Of a stretch of DNA of 18,062 nucleotides, positions 6,695 through 12,710 are shown in pieces. The stretch comes from CAZMUN01 sp964569815 (lineage in GTDB: Archaea > Iainarchaeota > Iainarchaeia > Iainarchaeales > GCA-2688035): NCBI GenBank assembly GCA_964569815.1, contig CAZMUN010000023.1, forward strand, positions 1 to 18,062, written 5' to 3'. Numbering within the stretch: position 1 is the first letter of the stretch; each line of letters begins with the position of its first letter. Position numbers and translations under genes: made by a program. The notes below the pieces were generated by a model. The model was given only the letters and a program-made list of their open reading frames with translations, had not been told where the DNA came from and did not search any database.

Positions 6695-6730
6695 TATTTA
6701 AATCATTTAAGCTACTATACTTATAGGTGA
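6695..6730 (+). promoter_or_regulatory. Promoter and ribosome site of the RHH/RelE operon
   Basis: TATTTAAAT (6695-6703) predicts a start site near 6724. It is followed at once by the archaeal Shine-Dalgarno AGGTGATT, 4-6 bases before the antitoxin ATG, giving a very short leader. Confidence 0.6.
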
Positions 6731-6734
6731 TTTT

Positions 6735-6977
6735 ATGAACGTTATTTTGAGAGGCAGAACCAAGGAAATTGTTGAAAACATGGTTGAGGAAGGCTACGCC
6801 AACTCCCAGTCAGAGGCAGTAAGAATGGCTATTGTTGACTTTAGCCAGCACCATTTAAGCGAGGCAGAGCTTGTCAACAAAAAGCTTGACAGAATAGACC
6901 AAGACATCAAAGCAGGTAAAAGAAAGCTGCTCAACGCAGATGAAGCCCTTGGGGAATACTCAAAGCATGTGAAGTGA
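6735..6977 (+). CDS. Ribbon-helix-helix antitoxin
   Basis: An 80-residue protein with an N-terminal ribbon-helix-helix DNA-binding segment: beta strand NVILRGR, helix KEIVENMVEEGY, then NSQSEAVRMAIVDF, a sequence typical of CopG/ParD-like antitoxins. The C-terminal half (about 41-80) is charged and helical, and would wrap and neutralise the toxin. Its TGA overlaps the GTG start of the RelE-like gene, the standard coupled order antitoxin-toxin. It has a strong ribosome site and its own TATA box, and presumably represses its own promoter. Probably a mobile stabilisation or stress module. Confidence 0.88.
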   Translation: MNVILRGRTKEIVENMVEEGYANSQSEAVRMAIVDFSQHHLSEAELVNKKLDRIDQDIKAGKRKLLNADEALGEYSKHVK

Positions 6978-7246
6978 TTGGCATTTACAAAGCAACTTTC
7001 GATGAGAAATGGCCGGATTACTTCGCCAAACTTGACAACACAATCAAAGAACGCGTTGCCAAAAAAATAAAGAAAATCCTTGAGTTCCCGCAAAAGAGGC
7101 ACCTCAAAAAAGGCGCAAGATTCTTTGTTGACGAAATCGGCCAGAACAGAATGGTTTACCGAGTATTTGAAGAAAACAAGGAAGCAAGGTTCTACTTTGT
7201 CGGAAACCACAAAGAATACGAGCGCTGGTATCGGCAATACTTTTAA
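6974..7246 (+). CDS. RelE/ParE-superfamily toxin
   Basis: A 90-residue basic protein of the RelE/ParE fold, starting at GTG 6974 within the antitoxin stop (GTGA). The N-terminal strand IGIYKATFDEKWPDYFAKL, the helical KERVAKKIKKILEFPQ hairpin, and the C-terminal FYFVGNHKEYERWYRQYF are typical of archaeal RelE-like toxins. Candidate active-site residues are Arg59 (QNRMVYRV), Arg72, His79, Lys80, Tyr82 and Tyr86. Family members cleave mRNA on the ribosome, while ParE members target gyrase; this sequence looks closer to RelE but I cannot prove the target. Its stop codon is part of the dispersed intergenic repeat that follows. Confidence 0.87.
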   Translation: MIGIYKATFDEKWPDYFAKLDNTIKERVAKKIKKILEFPQKRHLKKGARFFVDEIGQNRMVYRVFEENKEARFYFVGNHKEYERWYRQYF

Positions 7247-7285
7247 GGAATAATCCCTATACATTACAATAGGCAATGATGAGGT
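7241..7285 (+). repeat. Dispersed intergenic repeat, copy A
   Basis: About 45 bases beginning TTTTAAGGAATAATCCC and ending CAATGATGAGGT. About 39 of its first 42 positions match copy B at 15068, and it is more distantly related to copies at 12086 and 17935. It contains a CCTAT-8-ATAGG hairpin. The first bases overlap the RelE-like stop codon. Confidence 0.7.
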
Positions 7286-7288
7286 CAG

Positions 7289-7319
7289 CTACTATGGTGT
7301 CGTATGGCGATTATAGTAG
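7289..7319. repeat. Small inverted repeat after repeat copy A
   Basis: CTACTAT (7289-7295) pairs with ATAGTAG (7313-7319). It could be part of the termination region of the toxin operon. The support is weak, because a 7-base match over this distance can occur by chance. Confidence 0.25.
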
Positions 7320-7399
7320 TAGATAATAAAAGGGGCATTGGTTTCGGGTCAAAGAGAAAAAAGTAATTTTCTTTAAAACTATTTAATTCAGAGGTTATT

Positions 7400-7424
7400 A
7401 TGAACGCCAAAGAATTGCGTTCAT
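7400..7424. repeat. Hairpin at the start of the uncertain ORF
   Basis: ATGAACGC and GCGTTCAT form an 8-base perfect inverted repeat around a 9-base loop, with the ORF's ATG in the left arm. It could be an operator or could sequester the start codon. Confidence 0.4.
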
Positions 7425-7642
7425 TTAAATTAAACATTGCCGGGTTGGGGCAAGTGCAAGAGCTGGTCAAGTTAGTTTCTCGATTCCTCGGCGATAAAAA
7501 AAGTCGCAAGGATGCAGGCGCAAGGGCAGTATTAAATAGTTTTAATGCTTATTTTTGTGATGAATTCGGGGATTTTGTGTGTTTTGTCGATAATAGCTTT
7601 AGCCGGTTGCGTGCAATCGCCTCTTTCGGAAACCAGTTGTGA
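7400..7642 (+). CDS. Uncertain small ORF overlapping the next gene
   Basis: An 80-codon frame with a good ATG: a GAGGTT Shine-Dalgarno-like site ends 5 bases upstream and a TATA-like CTTTAAAAC sits about 27 bases upstream. The first 45 residues (ELRSFKLNIAGLGQVQELVK and following) look protein-like, with amphipathic helices. The rest overlaps the signal peptide of the beta-propeller lipoprotein in another frame and looks random. It may be the surviving 5' end of a gene cut by the arrival of the downstream gene, a small real protein, or chance. I do not recognise a family. Confidence 0.3.
   Translation: MNAKELRSFKLNIAGLGQVQELVKLVSRFLGDKKSRKDAGARAVLNSFNAYFCDEFGDFVCFVDNSFSRLRAIASFGNQL
7530..7539 (+). 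promoter_or_regulatory. TATA box of the beta-propeller lipoprotein gene
   Basis: TATTAAATAG is centred about 26 bases before the ATG at 7560, fitting a leaderless mRNA and favouring that ATG over the in-frame ATG at 7545. Confidence 0.45.
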
Positions 7643-9203
7643 AGAATATTGTATGAAGGAATCGCATGTAGCGTGCGCTGGGCATTGGGAAATAAGCGGA
7701 GAATGCCCTGACTGCAACTGTGTTTTTGAATGCGAATCCCAGACTGAGTGCCTTGGTCAAAGTGCCGAAGTTCGTTCTGGCGAAACCTTGGAATGCTGTG
7801 AAGGGCTTTTCTTGATTCAGCCAAAAAGCCCAGGAGAAACAGGCATTGCCGGTTACTGCACTTCAGAATGTGGGAACGGCTTCTGCGACAACCTGATTGA
7901 GAGCCCGCATAACTGCCCCATAGATTGCTTTGCTGATGAAAACATTGGAACAGATGAAAACAAAGGTCCTTATGTTAGGACTGAAGAGGATGCAAAAGAA
8001 GAAAAACAGCAACAAGAATTGTCACCCGCAGAATTTGAAACTGACTGGCCAACTTTTCAAGGAAACAATGCACGCACGGGGTTTTCAGATTCAAACCTTC
8101 CCCCCGAAGCAAAGGAAATCTGGCATTTTGGAATGCTGAATTTTGATAGTGTTTGGCCAGTGGTTTCTGAAAAAACAGTTTTTTTTGCAAGCGAAAAGGT
8201 TTTTGCTGTTGGGCTTGAAAGTGGAGAAGAAAAATGGATTTATTCAGAGAACCGTAACGGTTTTTATCCAAGAGGAATTTGCGCAGGAGAAGAAAGTGTT
8301 TTTGTAACTTCAAACAAAGAACCCACTGGCTCAGGGCGAGAAGCAAGCAGAATCAAAATTGAGGAAGGGCTGCTCTATGCTTTAAACAAAGAAACAGGAA
8401 GCCTTTTGTGGGAGTTTGAGACAGAGAAAGGAATTTCGTATTCCCTCCCGCTTTGTGTTGACAAAAAAGTTTTTGTTGGGGATGACTCTGGAAGAGTTTA
8501 TGCGGTTTCAGCAGAGTCAGGAGAATTGATTTGGAAAAAGCGATTGAGCGGAGCAGAAGTAATCCATTCCTCCCCTGCTTTTGACGGAAACTTTTTGTTC
8601 ATTGGGACAGAAAACGATGGTGCAAGGTATAATCCGAGTTATCTTTATGCCTTAAACCCTGAGAATGGAACAGTTGAGTGGAGATTTGAAATTGATGTAA
8701 TCCAAAACAAACTCAACTTGGTTCATGCAGCTCCTGCTGTTTTGAATGGCGTGGTTTACTTTGGCTCGGAAAACGGTTACTTTTATGCGGTGAATTCAAG
8801 GAATGGAAACCTTGTTTGGAAGAAAAAGATTGCTTCGAGCGGAATGATGCCTGGAGTTTCGGCTTCTGCTGCTCTGGGCTATGGAAAGGTTTTTGTTGGA
8901 ACCTGGGAAGGAAAATTTTTTGCCCTTGACCAAGAAAACGGCAACATAATCTGGCAAAAGGGGTTTGAAGGAAGTGGAACCGATTCTTCAGCGGTGGTTG
9001 CGGATAAAAAAGTGTGCTTTGGCTCTAACGCAGGAGAATTTTATTGCCTTAACAAGGATTCGGGAGAAACTATATGGACAGGCGAATTTGAATCTGTTTC
9101 CCCGGTATTGGCGTCAGGAATTTTAATAGTGCAAAACGCAGAAACAGAAGACAGTTCAGAGCAATCCGCTGCACTCATCGCGCTTTCAGAGAGAGCAAAT
9201 TAA
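7560..9203 (+). CDS. Secreted lipoprotein with seven PQQ-like beta-propeller repeats
   Basis: About 547 residues from the ATG at 7560 (an in-frame ATG at 7545 would add five). A short signal peptide ends in lipobox ALAGC (Cys17). A Cys-rich region follows (about 27-125), including CGNGFCD and NCPIDC motifs, then a charged linker. The C-terminal 380 residues form a beta-propeller of the PQQ/PQQ-like (BamB-type) kind, opening with WPTFQGNNARTG. Seven repeats share the pattern hYALNxxSGxxxW, at about 214, 272, 313, 362, 408, 453 and 494: for example LYALNKETGSLLW, VYAVSAESGELIW and FYAVNSRNGNLVW. Such propellers usually mediate protein contacts; nothing shows that PQQ is bound. It acts at the cell surface, anchored by lipid. 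Its partner is unknown; the neighbouring peptidase lipoprotein is a candidate. Confidence 0.85.
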   Translation: MNSGILCVLSIIALAGCVQSPLSETSCEEYCMKESHVACAGHWEISGECPDCNCVFECESQTECLGQSAEVRSGETLECCEGLFLIQPKSPGETGIAGYCTSECGNGFCDNLIESPHNCPIDCFADENIGTDENKGPYVRTEEDAKEEKQQQELSPAEFETDWPTFQGNNARTGFSDSNLPPEAKEIWHFGMLNFDSVWPVVSEKTVFFASEKVFAVGLESGEEKWIYSENRNGFYPRGICAGEESVFVTSNKEPTGSGREASRIKIEEGLLYALNKETGSLLWEFETEKGISYSLPLCVDKKVFVGDDSGRVYAVSAESGELIWKKRLSGAEVIHSSPAFDGNFLFIGTENDGARYNPSYLYALNPENGTVEWRFEIDVIQNKLNLVHAAPAVLNGVVYFGSENGYFYAVNSRNGNLVWKKKIASSGMMPGVSASAALGYGKVFVGTWEGKFFALDQENGNIIWQKGFEGSGTDSSAVVADKKVCFGSNAGEFYCLNKDSGETIWTGEFESVSPVLASGILIVQNAETEDSSEQSAALIALSERAN

Positions 9204-9239
9204 AAAAAGGCACTGTAGAAATCCTTTATAAAAGAACAA

Positions 9240-9248
9240 TTAAATATT
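9240..9248 (+). promoter_or_regulatory. TATA box of the C39-like lipoprotein gene
   Basis: TTAAATATT is centred about 28 bases before the ATG at 9272. A second TATA-like CTTTATAAAAG lies at 9224-9234 and would give a 15-20 base leader. Confidence 0.45.
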
Positions 9249-9271
9249 ACTTCTTCCATTAATCTAAGACC

Positions 9272-10153
9272 ATGGAACTGCGTTTACTGCTTTGTTTGAT
9301 GCTTGCATTGATTTTGTTTAGTGGTTGTCTTGAACCGTTCTTAGTGAAGGAAACTGAAGGCATGGGTGAAACAGAGGGACCACAAACAGCAACCCCTGAT
9401 GAAAACGACATGGAAAAGCATGACTGTCTTTATGAGTGCTGTGCTGGAGAAGTATTTAAAACAAAAGAATGCCCTCTTGGTTTTGAGTGCAAAGAAAATA
9501 AGTGTGTGAAAACCGAAGAAGCTGAAGAGAAGGCTGTTCCGGTAGAATACCAAATAGAAAACTCACCTTATTACCGCGAAGATGGTTTTTGCTGGGGTGC
9601 AAGCGCTATAATGCTAATGATGCACGAAGGATTTATGGGGGAAGAAATCCAGGAATTCAGACGTGTACTTAAAAGCGGGCAAGGAGGCCCACCGGACATG
9701 TTTAAGGGCTTTTCAGAATTTGGAGTATTGAATAAAGTCCACATTGGCTACTCAAAAGACTATGTGAAAGAATACGCTGACTTTTACAACATGCGGCTGT
9801 TAGCCAATCCAAGAGAACAGGTGGTTCTCTTTGAGGATGAAAACCAGGCCTTGGAAAAGCTGAAAAAACTGGTTTCTTTAGACATCCTGCCCATAGTAGT
9901 AGGCCATAATGGAAACCATTACATGGTTGTCACAGGATATGACGAAAATTACGTTTACTTTAACGACCCTGGCATTGATGCTCCATTCGCTTACCAAGAC
10001 CATGGTCAACAGAGATACGAAGAAAAAGGCAAAATGCAAACACAACTTTTCATAAAGCAATGGAATATATCAGGGTTCGAAGGCGGCGGAGTAGGATTCC
10101 CGGGAGACTATGGAATGATTTGGTTTGGAGAAGAAATAACACCTGCTCAATGA
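9272..10153 (+). CDS. Secreted lipoprotein with C39-like cysteine peptidase domain
   Basis: A 293-residue lipoprotein. The signal ends in LFSGC (Cys19). A Cys-rich segment (52-78, pattern CxxxCC, then CPLGFECKENKC) leads to a papain-like domain of the C39-like type. Candidate catalytic residues are Cys107 in DGFCWGASAIM, His216 in GNHYMVVTGYD, and Asp232 (or Asn231) in YFNDPG. The order and spacing match bacterial C39-like (PF13529) peptidases, though the usual oxyanion Gln before the Cys is not obvious. It probably cleaves peptides or processes proteins at the outer face. Another fold member without peptidase activity remains possible. The coding frame continues past the TGA for 33 codons (see the next entry), so the annotated end may be a mutation. 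Confidence 0.8.
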   Translation: MELRLLLCLMLALILFSGCLEPFLVKETEGMGETEGPQTATPDENDMEKHDCLYECCAGEVFKTKECPLGFECKENKCVKTEEAEEKAVPVEYQIENSPYYREDGFCWGASAIMLMMHEGFMGEEIQEFRRVLKSGQGGPPDMFKGFSEFGVLNKVHIGYSKDYVKEYADFYNMRLLANPREQVVLFEDENQALEKLKKLVSLDILPIVVGHNGNHYMVVTGYDENYVYFNDPGIDAPFAYQDHGQQRYEEKGKMQTQLFIKQWNISGFEGGGVGFPGDYGMIWFGEEITPAQ

Positions 10154-10255
10154 AACGGGGTTTGTGAAAGCTTCGACAATAACAGAGAAGAATGCCTACT
10201 TTGCGAAGAGCGCGAGTGGATCCAAGAAGCAAGCATATGCAATTCAGCAAACTAA
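10154..10255 (+). pseudogene. In-frame Cys-rich extension beyond the TGA of the C39-like gene
   Basis: After the TGA at 10151-10153 the same frame stays open for 33 codons to TAA at 10253. It begins NGVCESFDNNREECLLC and has four cysteines. Read with one glycine codon in place of TGA (GGA to TGA is a single change), the junction becomes a GNGVCE motif, the same type as CGNGFCD in the propeller lipoprotein upstream. It is therefore probably the original C-terminus, lost to a nonsense mutation or reached by readthrough. It is not evidence for a changed genetic code, because TGA clearly ends arsM and other genes here. Confidence 0.5.
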
Positions 10256-10275
10256 GGTAAGAGGTTAAACAAGTC

Positions 10276-10302
10276 GGCTGGTTACTGGCAGAAAAGGAAG
10301 AA
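10276..10302 (+). repeat. 27-base direct repeat, right copy
   Basis: Identical to 6407-6433, 3.87 kb away and in the same orientation. It ends 5 bases before the ATG of a 40-residue ORF, and its AAAAGGAAG could serve as that ORF's ribosome site. Confidence 0.7.
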
Positions 10303-10307
10303 ATAAT

Positions 10308-10430
10308 ATGGCGTCTAAAAAGAAGCGAAAAAGGCCAACAAAAAAGCAATTCGCTGAACTGAAAAAAGAAGCAGAAGCATGGCAGCTGGCCAGCATTGAT
10401 GCTTTGATAAAATTTGAAAATAATAATTAG
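10308..10430 (+). CDS. Small basic protein, 40 residues, unknown
   Basis: A short frame from ATG 10308 to TAG 10428 encodes 40 residues: a strongly basic start (MASKKKRKRPTKKQ), an amphipathic helix (FAELKKEAEAWQLASIDALIK) and a polar tail ending in NNN. An AGGAAG site lies 5-10 bases upstream. The composition and helix are coherent for a tiny nucleic-acid-binding protein or a regulator, but I recognise no family. It lies between the C39-like gene and the AbiE pair, just after the 27-base repeat. Confidence 0.5.
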   Translation: MASKKKRKRPTKKQFAELKKEAEAWQLASIDALIKFENNN

Positions 10431-10487
10431 GCTAACTGTTTTGCTTGGTTTTGACATCTTAACACTGGTTTAGCAGTCCGATAAATT

Positions 10488-10527
10488 TATATTACAGTTA
10501 TATCACAGTAATATAATAGTGATATAA
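10488..10527 (+). promoter_or_regulatory. Operator-like repeat array in front of the AbiE pair
   Basis: Consecutive 11-base units ATATTACAGTT, ATATCACAGTA, ATATAATAGTG and ATATAAATG run from 10489 into the start codon. They also create two interleaved inverted repeats: TATATTAC/GTAATATA (10488-10495 with 10508-10515) and TTATATCAC/GTGATATAA (10498-10506 with 10519-10527). The 11-base period puts sites on one face of the helix. AbiEi antitoxins are known to repress their own promoter through inverted repeats, so this is the likely operator. A TTTATATT near 10486 may be the TATA box. Confidence 0.65.
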
Positions 10528-11160
10528 ATGAAATATGGGCTTTTTGTAAGGAAACTCTTGCTGAGAAAAGACAGGTATATTTCAAGCGAGGAGATAAAAG
10601 AAGAGTGTGCCAAGCTTGGAATGCCATACAAAAAGGCAATCAAATACCTTTACCTCTACAACTACCTAAAGCGAATTGTAAGAGGGTTCTTCTATATTCC
10701 GACTTTGGAGGAAAGGAGATACAAAACAGGCGGCCCAAACTTTTACGAAGCAATATCCAAAGCAATGGAATACAAAAAAGCAAAAAACTGGTATTTTGGG
10801 CTGGAGAGTGCAATAAAGCTGAACAACATTACTCACGAGTTTTTTACGATTGATTACATTGTTTCAGACAAAATATTCCGAGCAAAGCCAATAAAGATTC
10901 TGGGAAGAAAAGTCAAGTTCGTGAAACTAAACAAGAAACTCTTTGGATTTGGAATAAAGAAAACCAAAAACACGCCTTATTCAGACCTGGAAAAAACAAT
11001 CCTTGACATAATCCATATACGAAAATATGCCGGAGAAAGCAATAAGACGATAAGGGATTATGTAATCGAATGGGCCGATGAAGCAGACAAAAACAAAATG
11101 AAAAAATACTCCAAACACTACACTAAATCCTTAAGAAATGTTTTAGAGGAATTGGAATGA
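10528..11160 (+). CDS. AbiEi-like antitoxin (type IV toxin-antitoxin)
   Basis: A 210-residue protein that begins with a winged-helix-like domain (about 1-55, RYISSEEIKEECAKLGMPYKKAI then YLKRIVRGFFYIP), followed by a domain with FYEAISKAMEYKKAKNWYFGLESAI and a conserved SDLEKTILDII region (about 152-165). This order is that of AbiEi-type antitoxins, in which the N-terminal wing binds DNA and the C-terminal part counters the toxin. The stop overlaps the start of the AbiEii gene (ATGA), the classical arrangement of this bicistronic system. The operator-like repeats directly upstream support autoregulation. It is diverged, so the assignment leans on its neighbour. Confidence 0.78.
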   Translation: MKYGLFVRKLLLRKDRYISSEEIKEECAKLGMPYKKAIKYLYLYNYLKRIVRGFFYIPTLEERRYKTGGPNFYEAISKAMEYKKAKNWYFGLESAIKLNNITHEFFTIDYIVSDKIFRAKPIKILGRKVKFVKLNKKLFGFGIKKTKNTPYSDLEKTILDIIHIRKYAGESNKTIRDYVIEWADEADKNKMKKYSKHYTKSLRNVLEELE

Positions 11161-12083
11161 TTGAAGAGGAAACATTAAACTGGCTGGCAGAAAAACTCCA
11201 AATAAAAAGCATCCAGCTAGTTGAAAAAGACCTTTTGCTGCAAGGCCTCCTGTCACAGCTTTCAAAATCAGACTATTTCTCAGAAAAATTTGTGTTCAAA
11301 GGCGGAACCTGCCTGACCAAAGCATACTTTGGATACTACCGTTTCTCGGAAGATCTTGATTTTACTTGGATAAACCAGAAAACATTTGAAGGCAAGTCAG
11401 AAAAGCAGATAAGGAAAATGCTCTCAAAAGAAATCAACAAAATAATGGAAATAATTGAAAAAACAGCAAAAGAACTGGGACTTGAATTCAAGCCAGTAAA
11501 ATCAGACAGGCACTACCTTCAGTTAGGCGGAAGCAACCGGTTCGCCACATTCAAACTATGGTATCTGCCAACCACCGAGGAAAGAAAAACATTCATAAAA
11601 ATACAACTGAATTTTGTTGACAAACTATTCCACAAGCCAAAAAAGCATAAATTAAAAGCAATAGCTGAAAAGCATGATGAGGACTTCAATTACCTTTTCC
11701 CAACGTATGCTGCAATGGCCACCAATGCTCCAGCATTCTACTGTTACGACCTCAAGGAAATTGCAGCAGAAAAAATAAGGGCCCTGCTGACAAGAAGAGG
11801 ATTCAAAGCAAGAGACATAATTGACCTGCACTATCTGGCTAAAGAAGGAGTTACAATACAAAAAGTAAAGAGAATGGCGATTGAAAAAACCGAGTTCATG
11901 TTAAAATACCTCAAATACGGGGAAAACCTGAAAAACAAGAAATTTGAAGAAAAATTCAGGCTCGGCGAAGAAGAACACCTGATGATAGCAGAGCCAGGCA
12001 AAGGGTTTGAAAAATTTGCCAGCAAAACACTGAGAGAATTGAACAAATTGGCAGAAGAAACCAGAGACAAGCAAAAACCATAA
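11157..12083 (+). CDS. AbiEii/AbiGii-family nucleotidyltransferase toxin
   Basis: A 308-residue DNA polymerase beta-like nucleotidyltransferase (PF08843). Visible motifs: FKGGTCL (47-53, motif I), RFSEDLDF (62-69) with the metal-binding Asp66 and Asp68 (motif II), EIAAEKIRALL (201-211, motif III with Lys206) and KARDIIDLHYL (217-227, motif IV with Asp220). All motifs are intact, so it should be active. Known AbiEii-class toxins transfer nucleotides onto cellular targets such as tRNA and stop growth, giving abortive phage defence or plasmid stabilisation. It is coupled to the AbiEi-like gene by ATGA overlap. The stop is followed by dispersed repeat copy C, whose strong hairpin could end the transcript. 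Confidence 0.9.
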   Translation: MIEEETLNWLAEKLQIKSIQLVEKDLLLQGLLSQLSKSDYFSEKFVFKGGTCLTKAYFGYYRFSEDLDFTWINQKTFEGKSEKQIRKMLSKEINKIMEIIEKTAKELGLEFKPVKSDRHYLQLGGSNRFATFKLWYLPTTEERKTFIKIQLNFVDKLFHKPKKHKLKAIAEKHDEDFNYLFPTYAAMATNAPAFYCYDLKEIAAEKIRALLTRRGFKARDIIDLHYLAKEGVTIQKVKRMAIEKTEFMLKYLKYGENLKNKKFEEKFRLGEEEHLMIAEPGKGFEKFASKTLRELNKLAEETRDKQKP

Positions 12084-12085
12084 AC

Positions 12086-12130
12086 TTTTAACCAATCATT
12101 GCCATATGATGTATTAGGCAATGATGAGGT
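12086..12130. repeat. Dispersed intergenic repeat, copy C, with 9-base hairpin
   Basis: It starts TTTTAACCAAT and ends GGCAATGATGAGGT, aligning with copies A, B and D at the ends. ATCATTGCC (12095-12103) pairs perfectly with GGCAATGAT (12117-12125) around a 13-base loop. It lies between convergent genes (AbiEii + and lipoprotein -), so it may also act as a bidirectional terminator. Confidence 0.6.
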
Positions 12131-12196
12131 TGACGCTTACAAACTCTTTTTGGTAAAGTCTTTTGCTAAAAAGGAATGTGAACTAATTTTGTTTTA

Positions 12197-12709
12197 CTAT
12201 TCTGGAATTGGGGGGCCTTGTGTAAGTGGCTCTATTTCCAAAGAGTATATAAACTCCCAAGTGCTTGTTTCTTCATTCAGAAAATTCAAAATTTCCTCAA
12301 AGCTAGCAGTTAACCTCATTTTTTCACCATCATCAAAACTGCAGACAATTGAAACAATTCGGGCTTCCTTGTTTAATGCATCTCCAACAGGGGCATTCTG
12401 TACACAGACTCCAAAGATATAAGCCCAAGTAGCATAAATTTCCTCAAACTCATCTGAAATGGGTTGGCTGTAAGAAACCTCGATATTATTTTCTTCTACA
12501 TCTACATTAGTTACAGAAACTCCGGCAGATTTCAGCTCGCTTTCAATAACCTGCTTATAAGCAGACAAATCCCCTGAATCCGAACTATCGTCTAAATCGG
12601 AATCCGAAATTGTTCCGCCGTTGTCCACATTATTTATAGCAGGGTCAATACAACCAGCAAGCATCATAACCAACAGTGCTAATGCAAAAAACTTTATTAT
12701 ATTAAACAT
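12197..12709 (-). CDS. Small secreted lipoprotein of unknown function
   Basis: 170 residues from the ATG at 12709. The reading frame is open further upstream, but only this start gives a proper signal: MFNIIKFFALALLVMMLAGC with lipid-modified Cys20. An acidic Asp/Ser linker (about 33-48) precedes a folded domain with an alternating strand-helix pattern and two cysteines in FGVCVQ and SIVCSF that may form a disulfide. I recognise no family. Its start follows the stop of the large lipoprotein gene by a single base (TAACATG), so the two are one operon and probably act together at the cell surface. Confidence 0.75.
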   Translation of the reverse strand: MFNIIKFFALALLVMMLAGCIDPAINNVDNGGTISDSDLDDSSDSGDLSAYKQVIESELKSAGVSVTNVDVEENNIEVSYSQPISDEFEEIYATWAYIFGVCVQNAPVGDALNKEARIVSIVCSFDDGEKMRLTASFEEILNFLNEETSTWEFIYSLEIEPLTQGPPIPE

Positions 12710-12710
12710 G

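Noticed and set aside
6350..6734. tRNA, CRISPR or integron attC site in the hairpin-rich region
   Set aside because: There is no cloverleaf, no regularly spaced repeats with spacers, and the GTTATCAC motif does not fit the attC GTTRRRY core.
7271..7330. C/D box guide RNA, because the dispersed repeats contain ATGATGA
   Set aside because: No CTGA D box lies at a suitable distance in copies A, B or C, and the conserved part is upstream of the box rather than a variable guide.
10151..10153. Selenocysteine or UGA-glycine recoding
   Set aside because: TGA is used as a genuine stop in several genes here (including overlapping ATGA stops), and no convincing SECIS-like element was found.
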